DNA of 64,000 nucleotides from Pseudomonas orientalis (GCF_002934065.1 NZ_CP018049.1:3098501-3162500); one strand, 5' to 3'; positions 1 through 8,856 are shown, numbered from the stretch's first letter. The notes: generated from the letters alone by a model not told the origin. Numbers and translations: made by a program.

Positions 1-336
1 GAACTTCAGCATGTCCTCGAAGGCCAGGCACAACGCCGTGACACGCCCGTTGACGTTGCCGGCAGCGAACGTCGGCCGAGAAGCGGTACCGTCGCTGCTC
101 GATGAAATGCCCTCAATCTGCACCGGCCAGGCCGCGTACTCTTGGCCCTGCCAGATAATCGACTTGGCGGGCAAGTCGTCCTCAGAATACTCGTAGGCCA
201 GCAGTTCCTCAGCCGTGTGCGGGATTGCGTGGCCGTGAAAGCGCAGGTAATCCGCGCCGTATTCAGTACCGTCGATTTCATACAGGCGAATTTCGCCGCC
301 GGGCTCAAGTTTCTGGATGTCCGTGATGAGTGCCAT
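1..336 (-). CDS. Minor tail protein L (partial at window edge)
   Basis: The product resembles lambda gpL, a tail-tip protein that carries an iron-sulfur cluster in the lambda system and joins the tape measure region to the tip. The N-terminus reads MALITDIQKLEPGGEIRLYE, typical of the family, followed by a YGADYLRFHGH stretch. Only the first 112 codons are present; the gene runs off the window start, so the C-terminal cysteines cannot be checked. It follows the minor tail M gene by 11 bases, in the lambda order H-M-L. Confidence 0.88.
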   Translation of the reverse strand, partial: MALITDIQKLEPGGEIRLYEIDGTEYGADYLRFHGHAIPHTAEELLAYEYSEDDLPAKSIIWQGQEYAAWPVQIEGISSSSDGTASRPTFAAGNVNGRVTALCLAFEDMLKF

Positions 337-347
337 GGGCGGTTATC

Positions 348-686
348 TCAGGGCTGAAAGGTTTGCTGGAAGGTGGCGGTGACTGCGTAGACCTGGCCGC
401 CCCGATGCACCGGCTTATAGCCATTGCACTTGTAGAGGCCCAGCTCGCCGAGCGGCGGCTCCCACAGGAAGCCCTTCGCACCCTTGTGCCGGTCGAGGAA
501 GGCCATGATTTCCTTGATTCGCGGTTTCAGACCGGTAAAGGTCACCGGCCAGGACTGCGACAGATTGTTCAGGCCATCCTCGACCGACTGCTCGTAGCCA
601 TCGCCGAACTGCTTGGAGCGGACGCGCTGGGCAATATCTCCCTCCGCGCCCTTCTCCGTGGCCCAGGTAAATCGTTCGATTGCCAT
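348..686 (-). CDS. Minor tail protein M
   Basis: This 112-residue protein resembles the phage minor tail family of lambda gpM, which acts in tail-tip assembly. Family-like features are the start MAIERFTWATEKGAEGD, a central QSWPVTFTG segment, and the FLDRHKGAKGFLWEPPLGE block, after which the chain ends in short beta-rich sequence. Its start codon shares one base with the stop of the tape measure gene, which points to translational coupling. Length and position fit lambda M. Confidence 0.88.
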   Translation of the reverse strand: MAIERFTWATEKGAEGDIAQRVRSKQFGDGYEQSVEDGLNNLSQSWPVTFTGLKPRIKEIMAFLDRHKGAKGFLWEPPLGELGLYKCNGYKPVHRGGQVYAVTATFQQTFQP

Positions 687-3600
687 CAGCGCCCCTTAAT
701 TGCTTTGTTGATGACGCCGCCCTGGCGCATGTCCTTCGAGCGCAGCTCTTGATATTTCTGTTCTACGAAGGTCGCCAGCTCTTTGCCAAACAGGTCGTAG
801 CTTGGTGCGTCAGCAGTAGACGACGCGTTACCGTCACCATCGATGTGCACTTCTACATTGATCTGCGTTGCGCCTGCTCCACCGCCGCCCATAGCCATGA
901 CGCCAAGCTTGCCGCTCGACGTGCGAGTCAGCGGCATAATCGCCTCCGCCCCCGCCTCGCCCATGACGCCTGTTTTGCCTCCGGCCATGCCGAATGCCGT
1001 GGGTTTGCTTACGACCGAGTTGGTGAACGCACCGCCGGCGGCGAACATCTGGACGCCGCTCGCCCATGCGCCACCTTTGGCCTGGGTGACTCCGGACCAG
1101 CCTGCCAGCACTTCAGGGCTGTAGCCTGCAGCAGTTGAGCCAGCCGATGCTGGTGTCGCGCCTCCGCCGAAATACGCACCTGCTGCCGAAACGCCAAGGC
1201 CCACTAGAGAGCCGAGCAGTCCCGATGCTGCTTGACGGGTGGCGATGCGCGCCATATCGGCCAGGATCGACTTGGCGAAGTCCGAGAACGACGCTTTACC
1301 GGTCATGGCGAAGTTGACGATCGAATCCTCCATGGAGCTGAAAGCGTTGCCGAACAGGCTCTTCGTCTGGCCGGCGATGTCCTTTGCTGAGTCCAGGTAG
1401 TTTTCCCATGCGGCCGTTGCACCCTTGGTCCAATCACCCTGGGCACTTTCCACGTCTGCGTAGTTCTGCCTGATCTGATCGGTGGCTTTCTTGTTCGCGT
1501 CAGCGAGCGCCTGCGACTTGCGGGTGAATTCCTCGTCCGACATTTTGCGTGACGGGTCGGATCGCTGGTTTTCCAGTTCCAGCGACTGCAGAGCAAACCG
1601 GTCTTGCTGGCTGTTCAGTTGCCCGTTCAATGCGTTCTGACGATCACCCTGGCCCACGCCCAATACTGCGCGCTTCCCAGCAAGCTTCAGCGCACGCTGT
1701 TGCTGACTCAGCGCCTGCACGTAGGAGCTGATTGCCCGCTCCTGCTTGGCGATCCTCCCGGTCTCGTTGGTAGCCAGCACTTCAAGCTGGCTATCCGCGT
1801 CCTTCTGCGCCTTGACCATGCCCGCGCGCGCATCGGCGATCTTCTGGTCCAGCTGGATGCTTTGCGCGGCCGATGTTGTCTTCTTGGCCTTTGACGCCTC
1901 CAGGGCCGATATCTCGGCTTCGTAAGCAGCAGTCACCTGGTCAAGCTCGTTGCCGATCAGCGCCTGGCGCCGCAGCAGATAGTCTTCCTCGGACAACAGG
2001 CCAGCCTTCTGCGCCGCTTCTAGTTCCTTCTGGTAATTTTTGTAGGTGTCGGTGATCGCTGCAAGGTTGTTCTTGGCATCATTGAAGCCCGTCAGGTCAA
2101 CCTGGGTGCCGGCTGTTTTGGGGTCCTTGAACTTGTCATTGATGTTGGCAATGTTCTTGTCGATCGCTGCCTGATTGAGCCGGGAATCTTTCGGGTCGAC
2201 CTTGCGGATATCCTCAAGCCATTTCTTGTACTCCTTTACCGCCTCGACGCGCTTTTGCTCGTTTGTCCATGAAGACTTTGTGAGTGCATCGATCTTACCC
2301 ATGGACGACACTGCATCGCCCTGCGCCTTCGCTTGTTCGCCCTCCCACTTGGCGATATCGGCCTGAGCGGCCTTCTCGTCCTCAAGCATGTTCAGGCGGT
2401 TTTGCCGAAACTCAATCAGCGAGTCTTTGGACTTTTTGTTTTGGAACAAACCGTCCATGTTTTGCGCTTCAAGCAGGTCTGCTTTCGCGCTTTCAATATC
2501 CGCGTTGATGTCGCGACGACCAATATTCTTGATCCCGTCGGCGGCGCGCGCCACGGCGTTGTAAGCCTTTTCCCAAAGACTGAGGTTTGCCAGAATCTTT
2601 GGAGTGCGCTCATTGATCGCATCAGCGTAGGCATCGGTCGCGAGCTTCACGGCACCGGCGTGATCGCCCTGCTCTTCCAGCGCGGCAATTTGCGAGTAGA
2701 CCGAGGCGGTGAGGTAGTGGTACTGCTCGTTCAGCGCTGCCGAGGCTTTAACCGGGTCATCGGCGAGCTTCACGAACTCCGCAACCGTCTCGCTTACTGC
2801 CTTGCCCGTGGCTTCCTGCATCGACACTGCGGCCTGGGTGATTCCGGTAAAGCTCTCGCCAGCGATCTTTCCGTTGTCCGCCAGCAGCGCCAACACTGCG
2901 GCCGCCTGGCCAGTGGTGCCCACGGTAGCGCTGACCTGCCGCGCCATGTCGCCAAGTTGTCCGGCACTGACCCCGGCGTAGTTACCGGTCAGAATCAACG
3001 ATTTGTTGTAGCGGTCCTGCTCTTCGCTGCCCTTGTAGAAAGCAACGGCGAGGCCACCAACCGCGGCGGTGGCCAGTGCTAACGGCGCCAGGATAGCCAG
3101 CAACCCGGCAGCGCCCGCACCAGCACCGGCGCCCAACTGCGCGACGGCACGAACGCCGCTACCCCAGTCACCCGACGAGAGCGCATTACCAAGCTGAACA
3201 ACGTTTTCCTGGGCTTGTCGGGTGCCGAGGCGGAGTTTGTCGAAACCGGTGGCGGTCTTTTCGAGCTTTCCGTAATCCTTCTCGATCTTGCTCAGGGCGC
3301 TGTTGTACTGTTCCTGGCTGATCCGGCCCTCGTCGAGGTGTTTGCCGAGCTGCTCGATCTGATTGTCCAGTTTTGCCAGCGCCGCGCGGGCCGGGTCAAT
3401 GGCGCCCAGCAGGCTGTTCAGCGCCTTCTGCTCTTCCATCGCAGACTTGGCCAGGGCGATCTGCTGCTTATCGAGCTGAGCCGAGATCTTCGCTGCCTCG
3501 GCCTCGCCATAGGCGCCGGTCTTGGTCAGCTTGGCGAGAGCGTCGCGCTGCTTCGCCAAGTCCTGGGTGGTTTTGGCGCTGGTGGACAGCGATTTTTCCA

Positions 3601-3736
3601 GCGCCTGCATTTCGTTCATCAGCGAAACGGCGGACTGTTCGGCCCGGCCGCCAGCCTTCGCCATTTCATCCAGGCTCGTTTTCGCCTGGATTGCATCGGC
3701 CGAGTCGATCTTGACGCCGAGTTCTGCAATGTTCAT
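686..3736 (-). CDS. Tail tape measure protein
   Basis: At 1016 residues this is the longest protein in the prophage. It would set tail length and be ejected with the DNA. The N-terminal 200 residues are heptad-rich and alpha-helical (AKTTQDLAKQRDALAKL and similar). A Gly/Ala-rich hydrophobic stretch lies near residues 205-240, a long charged coiled-coil region follows, and the C-terminal part around FGNAFSSMEDSIVNFAMTG resembles the lambda gpH C-terminus. The start has a good AAGGTGAG ribosome site. It lies directly after the tail chaperone pair, the usual siphovirus order. Confidence 0.93.
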   Translation of the reverse strand: MNIAELGVKIDSADAIQAKTSLDEMAKAGGRAEQSAVSLMNEMQALEKSLSTSAKTTQDLAKQRDALAKLTKTGAYGEAEAAKISAQLDKQQIALAKSAMEEQKALNSLLGAIDPARAALAKLDNQIEQLGKHLDEGRISQEQYNSALSKIEKDYGKLEKTATGFDKLRLGTRQAQENVVQLGNALSSGDWGSGVRAVAQLGAGAGAGAAGLLAILAPLALATAAVGGLAVAFYKGSEEQDRYNKSLILTGNYAGVSAGQLGDMARQVSATVGTTGQAAAVLALLADNGKIAGESFTGITQAAVSMQEATGKAVSETVAEFVKLADDPVKASAALNEQYHYLTASVYSQIAALEEQGDHAGAVKLATDAYADAINERTPKILANLSLWEKAYNAVARAADGIKNIGRRDINADIESAKADLLEAQNMDGLFQNKKSKDSLIEFRQNRLNMLEDEKAAQADIAKWEGEQAKAQGDAVSSMGKIDALTKSSWTNEQKRVEAVKEYKKWLEDIRKVDPKDSRLNQAAIDKNIANINDKFKDPKTAGTQVDLTGFNDAKNNLAAITDTYKNYQKELEAAQKAGLLSEEDYLLRRQALIGNELDQVTAAYEAEISALEASKAKKTTSAAQSIQLDQKIADARAGMVKAQKDADSQLEVLATNETGRIAKQERAISSYVQALSQQQRALKLAGKRAVLGVGQGDRQNALNGQLNSQQDRFALQSLELENQRSDPSRKMSDEEFTRKSQALADANKKATDQIRQNYADVESAQGDWTKGATAAWENYLDSAKDIAGQTKSLFGNAFSSMEDSIVNFAMTGKASFSDFAKSILADMARIATRQAASGLLGSLVGLGVSAAGAYFGGGATPASAGSTAAGYSPEVLAGWSGVTQAKGGAWASGVQMFAAGGAFTNSVVSKPTAFGMAGGKTGVMGEAGAEAIMPLTRTSSGKLGVMAMGGGGAGATQINVEVHIDGDGNASSTADAPSYDLFGKELATFVEQKYQELRSKDMRQGGVINKAIKGR

Positions 3737-3763
3737 CGACTCACCTTGAATAAGTGCCCGCGT

Positions 3764-4464
3764 TTACGGGCTGTTTTCCCTTTCTTCCGCCATAACGCGC
3801 AGGGCTTCGCCTTCCAACACCTGAAGGTCAGGGAAGATTTCAGCGAGTTTCTTTTTCTTGATGCCGAGGAATCCGGCTACGTCGCGGATGCTGCTGTAGT
3901 CGAGACCGATCGCGCCGCCGGCGCCTGCTCGCCACTGGGTGGACATGCGGTTGAACAGCAAGAATGCTGGCCAAAGGCACGGCCAAACATCGAACTCTTC
4001 TTCCATATCCTCTGCGTCCCAGCCGAAAGCAGCGATCTGCTCGGCATCCGGCGGGGACTCATACAGGGCGCGGGCGGCGCGTATCAGTTTCCCGTGCGGG
4101 CCTTGGAATAAGCATCCTGATAGGCGTCTACGATAGCCTCGGTTGTCCCCTGACAGGACGTCACCAGCGCCTTGATGCTCTCGTCGTCAAACTTGTCATC
4201 GAACTCCCAGCCCACAACCAGATCCTTGATTTGCTGAATCTGGTTTTCGGTGTCGACAGCAACGATTTCGGACACGGAGGGCTTTTCGCCGAACTTATCG
4301 AGGCCGTCCTTGCGCCGCTGGTTCCACTCGTCGAACAATGCCGCAAGCTCGATGCGGTTTCGATATTTGAAGGTGAAACCCACCTTCACCGGATCCTGGC
4401 CTACTAACGGGACCATCACGGCCCCCAGAAAGGTCGGTGATTGGGCGATCTTGAACTTCGCCAT
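3764..4464 (-). CDS. Tail assembly chaperone frameshift product (gpGT-like, DUF1799)
   Basis: A -1 frameshift at the end of the chaperone gene would extend it into the next frame, giving about 233 residues. The second part starts L-I-R-A-A-R-A-L-Y-E-S and includes EEEFDVWPCLWPAFLLF and QWRAGAGGAIGLDY, characteristic of DUF1799 tail proteins. The downstream frame is open from the slippery site to its stop at 3764. An internal ATG at 4006 could start an 80-residue protein, but it would cut off the first part of the DUF1799 region and lacks a convincing ribosome site. By analogy with lambda G/GT, the minor fusion should link the chaperone to tape measure and tube proteins. Confidence 0.8.
4084..4464 (-). 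CDS. Tail assembly chaperone (gpG-like)
   Basis: This 126-residue protein lies between the tail tube and tape measure genes, where siphoviruses encode the tail assembly chaperone that coats the tape measure protein. It begins MAKFKIAQSPTFLGAVMVPL and contains KVGFTFKYRNRIELAALFDEW, a pattern seen in phage chaperones of this class. The C-terminus is acidic and helical. The last codons before the TGA form the slippery heptamer described separately, so this is the unshifted, major product. Confidence 0.85.
   Translation of the reverse strand: MAKFKIAQSPTFLGAVMVPLVGQDPVKVGFTFKYRNRIELAALFDEWNQRRKDGLDKFGEKPSVSEIVAVDTENQIQQIKDLVVGWEFDDKFDDESIKALVTSCQGTTEAIVDAYQDAYSKARTGN
4087..4093 (-). promoter_or_regulatory. 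Programmed -1 ribosomal frameshift site
   Basis: Read on the minus strand, the end of the chaperone frame is ACG GGA AAC TGA. G GGA AAC fits the X XXY YYZ slippery rule exactly (X=G, Y=A, Z=C) and lies immediately before the zero-frame stop. After slippage the next codons are CTG ATA CGC, which stay open into the DUF1799 frame. No pseudoknot was modelled. Confidence 0.85.
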
Positions 4465-4466
4465 GA

Positions 4467-5138
4467 TTAAGCCCCGCCGCCAGCGACAACAGGCGCGCGA
4501 TACGCGGTGATCTCGGCGTTGATGGTGAAGCCGAAAGAGACGGCCGCGCCTTCGTTACGCACCAGCGTCGGCGTCTTGTTGAAGGAAGCATAACCGGCGT
4601 AGTAGATCGTTTTGCCGTTGGGCAGCGACATACGCAGGATGCGTACTTCCTTCTCGCGGTCAGCCTTATCGAGCTCTTCGTACCAAGCCAGGCTGTCATC
4701 ATCGGCCAACTGGAAGGCGAAGGCCTGCGCGTTCTTGGTGGTCGGGATCTGCTTGTCGCGGCGCGCTTCGAGCGGCGCGTAAGTCCAATATTGCTGCTCG
4801 CCGCCAGACATGGAGTTGCCGATCACCTGGTTGACCGCTACCCAGCCGGTAACTTTCTTGGCAGTGCCGCCGCTGATGCCGTCCGGGAAGAAAGCAACAT
4901 TGGATGTGTCGATACCTTCCAGGGTAAATGCGCCAGCGGCAGCATTGGATACCCGCACGGCGCGCTCGTTGATGTCCTCCCAGCCGGACGTGACGAGCAG
5001 AATGTCGCCATTCGCAAAGCCGTTTGCGGCGCTGGTGGCGACACCGGGGTTCGCGTTGCTGATTGCGGAGATTAGCTTGGCGGCAGCGAACCCGCTGGAA
5101 ATCGAAAGCGTTGCCCCGTTGGGGAAATAGACAGACAT
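4467..5138 (-). CDS. Major tail tube protein
   Basis: This 223-residue protein is likely the subunit that stacks to form the tail tube. The start at 5138 (MSVYFPNGATLSISS) is chosen over an upstream in-frame ATG because AGAGGAAAA precedes it at normal spacing. The chain is beta-rich, with GDILLVTSGWEDINERAVRV and a C-terminal FGFTINAEITAY, like phage tail tube proteins. It lies between the tail terminator and the chaperone genes. A terminator-like hairpin sits just upstream, so expression may differ from the preceding genes. Confidence 0.85.
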   Translation of the reverse strand: MSVYFPNGATLSISSGFAAAKLISAISNANPGVATSAANGFANGDILLVTSGWEDINERAVRVSNAAAGAFTLEGIDTSNVAFFPDGISGGTAKKVTGWVAVNQVIGNSMSGGEQQYWTYAPLEARRDKQIPTTKNAQAFAFQLADDDSLAWYEELDKADREKEVRILRMSLPNGKTIYYAGYASFNKTPTLVRNEGAAVSFGFTINAEITAYRAPVVAGGGA

Positions 5139-5161
5139 GGGTTTTCCTCTATGCAGAAATG

Positions 5162-5185
5162 ACAAAACCCGCTCAATGGCGGGTT
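5162..5185 (-). terminator. Intrinsic terminator-like hairpin before the tail tube gene
   Basis: On the minus strand AACCCGC pairs with GCGGGTT across a 6-base loop, followed by TTTTG. The stem and tail fit a modest rho-independent terminator inside the late operon. Confidence 0.55.
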
Positions 5186-5207
5186 CAGGATTTGCCCAAC
5201 GGGCGGG

Positions 5208-5627
5208 TTACGGGGTGGTATCGGAGCGGTAGGTAAACGAGAGCGGCACGGTGTAGGTTGAGTCGCCGACAATGCCTGGACCGACATCTACAGGCGTCAT
5301 GGGCGTTACTACGAATCCGTTCTTCACTTCTCGCACGTACAGCGGGAATAGCGCGATGATCTCGGCGGCAAGTGGGTTTGTCTTTGCTTTGCCGGTGCCG
5401 GCAGGCGCGATGATGCTGACCTGAAACACGCCGGTGTAAAGCCGGTGATCGCCGCCGAGCGTGTTGCTCGCGGTGTCGCCCGGGATCGTGAAAGCCCGCA
5501 GATACGTCTCATCAGCCGCCGGCGTGTAGGCCGTGTTCTCGAACACAATCTTTAGCTTCTCCGGCCTGGCAGCATTCCAAGCTATGAGCTTGGCCTCGTA
5601 GATCGAGGCGATGATTGCGTGACTCAT
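5208..5627 (-). CDS. Tail terminator protein (gpU-like, DUF4128)
   Basis: This 139-residue protein begins MSHAIIASIYEAKLIAW, contains LRAFTIPGDTASNTLGGD and ends with beta strands (STYTVPLSFTYRSD). This matches DUF4128-type tail terminators, which cap the growing tail tube and join it to the head. Its start overlaps the end of the preceding gene by 4 bases. Order between the tail completion and tube genes supports the role. Confidence 0.75.
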   Translation of the reverse strand: MSHAIIASIYEAKLIAWNAARPEKLKIVFENTAYTPAADETYLRAFTIPGDTASNTLGGDHRLYTGVFQVSIIAPAGTGKAKTNPLAAEIIALFPLYVREVKNGFVVTPMTPVDVGPGIVGDSTYTVPLSFTYRSDTTP

Positions 5628-6220
5628 ACCTGGTTGCTCCTGATGGCCTCCAGCACGATCTGCTGGAAGCGAGCCACGGTTACCCGCACCATGCCGCCGG
5701 GGGCCTGGGTGGAATGGCCGAACTCCAGCGGGATCGCGTAGGGCAAGTTGTTGATGAGGTAGGCCATCTGGCCGGCGGTGAAGTCGCTCATTGCTGCGAC
5801 CAGCGCGGCAGTGGTTTCTGCGCCGCTCGGGTCTACCTCGTCAAAGGTGACGTTCTCAACCACGCCGAGCGAGATGTGCCAATTCGCACGGAACCGGCCC
5901 CCGACGTAGCCTTCCGGCGCGACGATATCCATGCCGTCGTTGAGCTTGCGGCCCTTCTTGAGCCTGCCGCCCTTGGTAAGGTTGGCTGGATCGCTGCGCA
6001 GCGCGCTGTTGTGGTCGTCGACGGCCTTGTTGTACTGGGTGGCCACTGCGTTCTGCGCCCAGATCTCCGGATTGCCCACGGGAGACATCCGAATCAGGCC
6101 ACTGCCGACCTCGATGATGATCTCGCGCACGCTTGCATCGATCGCTTCGCTGGTCTGGGCGGCAAACTCGGCCAGGCTCAGGGCGAAGCTTCCGGATTGG
6201 CCGGCACCGGCCCGGCTCAC
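5624..6220 (-). CDS. HK97 gp10/gpZ-like tail completion protein
   Basis: This 198-residue protein likely helps complete the tail before head joining. A GSFALSLAEFAAQTSEAIDASVREIIIEV helical start is followed by the region around RMSPVGNPEIW and a C-terminal FGHSTQAPGGMVRVTV motif. The SPVGNP...W plus EFGHSTQAP pattern is typical of the gp10/minor tail Z family. It overlaps both neighbours by a few bases, indicating a coupled operon. Confidence 0.78.
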   Translation of the reverse strand: MSRAGAGQSGSFALSLAEFAAQTSEAIDASVREIIIEVGSGLIRMSPVGNPEIWAQNAVATQYNKAVDDHNSALRSDPANLTKGGRLKKGRKLNDGMDIVAPEGYVGGRFRANWHISLGVVENVTFDEVDPSGAETTAALVAAMSDFTAGQMAYLINNLPYAIPLEFGHSTQAPGGMVRVTVARFQQIVLEAIRSNQV

Positions 6221-6585
6221 GACCGCACCTGCAGCTCATACAGGATCGGCGTGCCGGCCGGGTTGACCTCTTTCAGTGGCGGGACAATTGACCAAGTGCG
6301 GCCCTGGGCAACCACTTTGTCGAGCAGGCCTGGCACCCAGGCCAATCCCTGCGCCGCGATCTTGAGCTTCTTGTCGCCCTGCCGGATGAGGGTGCTGTTC
6401 TGGAATTCGAGGCCGGTGAAGTCGAGCAGAATGCCCTGGGCGATCTGTTCGACAATGGCGCCCGGCGCTTCCCCGCCCGTCTCCGGATTGTACTCGCCTG
6501 GCTCAGTCTTGCTGATGGCTACAGGCTGGCCGAACTCTGTGATCATCTCCAGAGCCATCACGGCCATTTCGTCGTAGAAGGCCAT
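6217..6585 (-). CDS. Head-tail joining (head closure) protein
   Basis: This 122-residue protein sits between the connector and the tail completion gene, where a head-closure protein is expected. The sequence is beta-rich (QPVAISKTEPGEYNPETGG, GRTWSIVPPL, ELQVRS). The repeated small barrels of head-closure proteins show the same character, but assignment rests mainly on position and composition. Its stop overlaps the next start by 4 bases. Confidence 0.65.
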   Translation of the reverse strand: MAFYDEMAVMALEMITEFGQPVAISKTEPGEYNPETGGEAPGAIVEQIAQGILLDFTGLEFQNSTLIRQGDKKLKIAAQGLAWVPGLLDKVVAQGRTWSIVPPLKEVNPAGTPILYELQVRS

Positions 6586-6600
6586 GTTGGCTCCAGATGT

Positions 6601-6624
6601 GAAAAGCCCAGCTATGGCTGGGCT
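6601..6624 (-). terminator. Intrinsic terminator-like hairpin between head genes
   Basis: On the minus strand AGCCCAGC pairs perfectly with GCTGGGCT across a 4-base loop and is followed by TTTTC. It lies just after the small 72-residue gene. Confidence 0.6.
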
Positions 6625-6626
6625 GA

Positions 6627-6845
6627 CTATTGGTTAATCCGCTTCCTGCGCAGATCAAGCAGCAAGTCTGCTATTTGCGCTGACGCATCAGCGAGATCGC
6701 TTTCCGTTTTTGGGGCGCTAGCGAAATACGAGCCACCGGCCTTCTGGCGGTTTTGCTGCTGATCCCACTTCCCTTGAACAGCACCGATCGCTGCTGCTGC
6801 AAACTTATCCCAAGCCAGCATTTCATCATCGTCTTGAAACTTCAT
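6627..6845 (-). CDS. Small hypothetical phage protein
   Basis: The start at 6845 is chosen because a strong GGAGGTGAG precedes ATG; a longer open frame upstream has no ribosome site. The 72-residue product (MKFQDDDEMLAWDKFAAAAI) is helical, acidic at the start and basic at the end (LLLDLRRKRINQ). It has no recognised domain. It lies between the connector and head-closure genes and ends at a terminator, so it may be a late accessory gene. Confidence 0.7.
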   Translation of the reverse strand: MKFQDDDEMLAWDKFAAAAIGAVQGKWDQQQNRQKAGGSYFASAPKTESDLADASAQIADLLLDLRRKRINQ

Positions 6846-6882
6846 ACTCACCTCCAATGTGTTAGGAGGCATGAAGCTATCA

Positions 6883-7383
6883 CTATGCTCGCACTGCGAA
6901 CAGCCCGCGCTTTTGTAGGTAGTCGGCAAACTGCGTTGCACTCGGTCGATCCGGCGCCGCCGGCAGCAATCGATTGCTGGTGTTCGATATCGCCGCGTAC
7001 TCGCGAGTTACCGCGCCCTCGACGCGCTCCAGCGTCACAGCCCCCTTGCGCTTGTCGATTGGATCGATATCGTCCTGATGAATCTCGGCGGCCAGGGCCA
7101 TCTGCCCGTACTGGATGCGCGCCGGCAGGTAGTTGTTCGGCTTGATCTCGCGATCCAGCAACACTTCCCGGCGCGGCCAGGATAAAGCCTGCTCGCTATT
7201 CGACTTGCGGCCCTTCCAGGTCATGCCATCCATCACCAAGGCGGCCCGGCGAAGCAACGCCTCTTGCGCCGGAGCGCCCGCAGGGATGACCGCGCCGAAT
7301 TTCACGGCATACAGGGCCAGATCCTCGGCGCTCGCATAGCTTTCGGCGTCAGGCTTGCCAGTGCCGTCCTCGATGATGAGCAT
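6883..7383 (-). CDS. Head-tail connector / adaptor (DnaT-like fold family)
   Basis: This 166-residue protein begins MLIIEDGTGKPDAESYASAE and contains WKGRKSNSEQALSWPRREVLLD, characteristic of the phage family often annotated as a DnaT-like ssDNA-binding protein. In this position, directly downstream of the capsid block, the family more likely acts as the portal-side adaptor or connector. The replication label is probably misleading here. It is separated by 2 bases from the preceding gene. Confidence 0.7.
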   Translation of the reverse strand: MLIIEDGTGKPDAESYASAEDLALYAVKFGAVIPAGAPAQEALLRRAALVMDGMTWKGRKSNSEQALSWPRREVLLDREIKPNNYLPARIQYGQMALAAEIHQDDIDPIDKRKGAVTLERVEGAVTREYAAISNTSNRLLPAAPDRPSATQFADYLQKRGLFAVRA

Positions 7384-7385
7384 GA

Positions 7386-7835
7386 TTACTCCTTGACTTC
7401 GTTCAGGCGGTCAGCCTCGGCCTTCGCTTCATCGGCAGTGCCGACGAACTCGCCGAATCGTACACCGTCGCGGGTGATGATGATCCACTGGTCGTTCGAT
7501 TCCAGCTTCTGAATGTAGACCGGCTCGTCTTCGGTGCCGTCCTTGATGGTGCCATTGGTGCCACCGTTCAGAACATTTTTGCCCGTCCTCTCTTTCCCGG
7601 CAGATACCTTGTCCTTGGCAGTCCTTGCCTTGCCAGCAGCGGAGGTAACCGGAGTCTTGCGAGTCTGTACTTCCACCTCGATCTCGGCGGCATCGTAGGC
7701 GGCTTTGATCTCAGGGTAATCGCCCACGATAACGACCTTGGTCACGCCACGCTCAACTGCGCGGAACAGATCGGGATTGCGGTAGCGCTTGTTCGGGTCG
7801 AAGTCACCCAGCTGGTTGCTATAAACGAGTTCCAT
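7386..7835 (-). CDS. Hypothetical structural-region protein
   Basis: The 149-residue product starts at 7835 (MELVYSNQLGDFDPNKRY), preceded by GGAGAG; earlier in-frame ATGs are less well placed. The N-terminal third carries KVVIVGDYPEI, the centre is a low-complexity Lys/Thr/Gly linker, and the end is acidic (TADEAKAEADRLNEVKE). It follows the capsid gene, a place for capsid decoration or head proteins, but no family is recognised. Confidence 0.6.
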   Translation of the reverse strand: MELVYSNQLGDFDPNKRYRNPDLFRAVERGVTKVVIVGDYPEIKAAYDAAEIEVEVQTRKTPVTSAAGKARTAKDKVSAGKERTGKNVLNGGTNGTIKDGTEDEPVYIQKLESNDQWIIITRDGVRFGEFVGTADEAKAEADRLNEVKE

Positions 7836-7881
7836 GATTCTCTCCATGGCGGCCATTGCTGGCCGCGTCTTGGGGTGGGTA

Positions 7882-8844
7882 TCAGCCGGCGGCAGGCGGC
7901 GTGGTGGTCAGGGTAATCATCACGCCGGCGGTGACCTTGTTGCTGTCCGAGTGCTTGACCCAGTTGGCGGCCGAACCAACAGCGGCCAGGGTTGGGTTGG
8001 CACCGCCAGTGGTTTCCTTCCAGCTGTAGCCCAGCACGTCGATGTTTACGGTGCCTTCTGCGCGGTAGCCTATGCCGAGGTTCTCTTCATCGTTCACCTC
8101 GTAGGACCGGAAGCCAGGCGCCTGCGACTCGGTGATCACAACGGCATTCGGCAGCAGGCCGAAAATCACGTCAGCCGGTGCGGTGTCGGTCACCAGCACT
8201 GGCTTGCCAAGCGTGCCAGGCAGACCGCCGTAGATGACTACGCCGGCTTCCTCGTAGACCTTGTTCGCGATCGCCTCGTCCACGATGTCGAAATAGGCCG
8301 ACGAGTGCATGACCCACAGGGCAATGCGGCCGAACTTGTCGCCGAATTTGCGCATGCCGCGGGTCAGGGTCTTCTTGCCGTCGGTTTCGATGTTTGCCGA
8401 GACAACCATGCCAGCGTTGGAGCCGATCGCGGCACGCAGAGCTGCGGTGGCGTAGTGAATGAAGCCTTCCAGGGTAGCGTCTGCCACATCAACGCCGATG
8501 ATTTGGGAGAACTCATCCACCGGACGGCCGCGACGCTTGAACGCCTCTTCGGTGGTTTGGTATGGGCCATATTTCCACGGAGCCTTCACACCAACAGCTT
8601 CGCCAGCGCCGATCTTCTTCGAAACCACTTTGGCTTCGGAGTTGACGTCGCGGTGATCCAGCCCGCCGCCGAGCTTGTAGAACGCTCGTTTGCGGAAATC
8701 GCCTTCGATCATTTCGTTGTCAAGGACGATGGCGCCGTTGGAGGATGCGTTGAACACATCCAGGTTGTCCTGGACGCGCTCCAGGTATGCGGTTTGCGCC
8801 TCATCGTTGTAGATGATCAGGTCGCTGTTTACGGTTGTCGCCAT
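7882..8844 (-). CDS. Major capsid protein (gp13-like)
   Basis: This 320-residue protein begins MATTVNSDLIIYNDEAQTAY, then DVFNASSNGAIVLDNE and a long beta-rich body including HSSAYFDIVDEAIANKV and YGGLPGTLGKPVLVTDTAP. These are hallmarks of a broad siphovirus capsid family of HK97-like fold. The gene lies directly after the scaffold gene and is the expected size. No N-terminal delta domain or protease gene is visible, so scaffolding is probably by the separate upstream protein. Confidence 0.88.
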   Translation of the reverse strand: MATTVNSDLIIYNDEAQTAYLERVQDNLDVFNASSNGAIVLDNEMIEGDFRKRAFYKLGGGLDHRDVNSEAKVVSKKIGAGEAVGVKAPWKYGPYQTTEEAFKRRGRPVDEFSQIIGVDVADATLEGFIHYATAALRAAIGSNAGMVVSANIETDGKKTLTRGMRKFGDKFGRIALWVMHSSAYFDIVDEAIANKVYEEAGVVIYGGLPGTLGKPVLVTDTAPADVIFGLLPNAVVITESQAPGFRSYEVNDEENLGIGYRAEGTVNIDVLGYSWKETTGGANPTLAAVGSAANWVKHSDSNKVTAGVMITLTTTPPAAG

Positions 8845-8856
8845 GGGTATTTCCCC

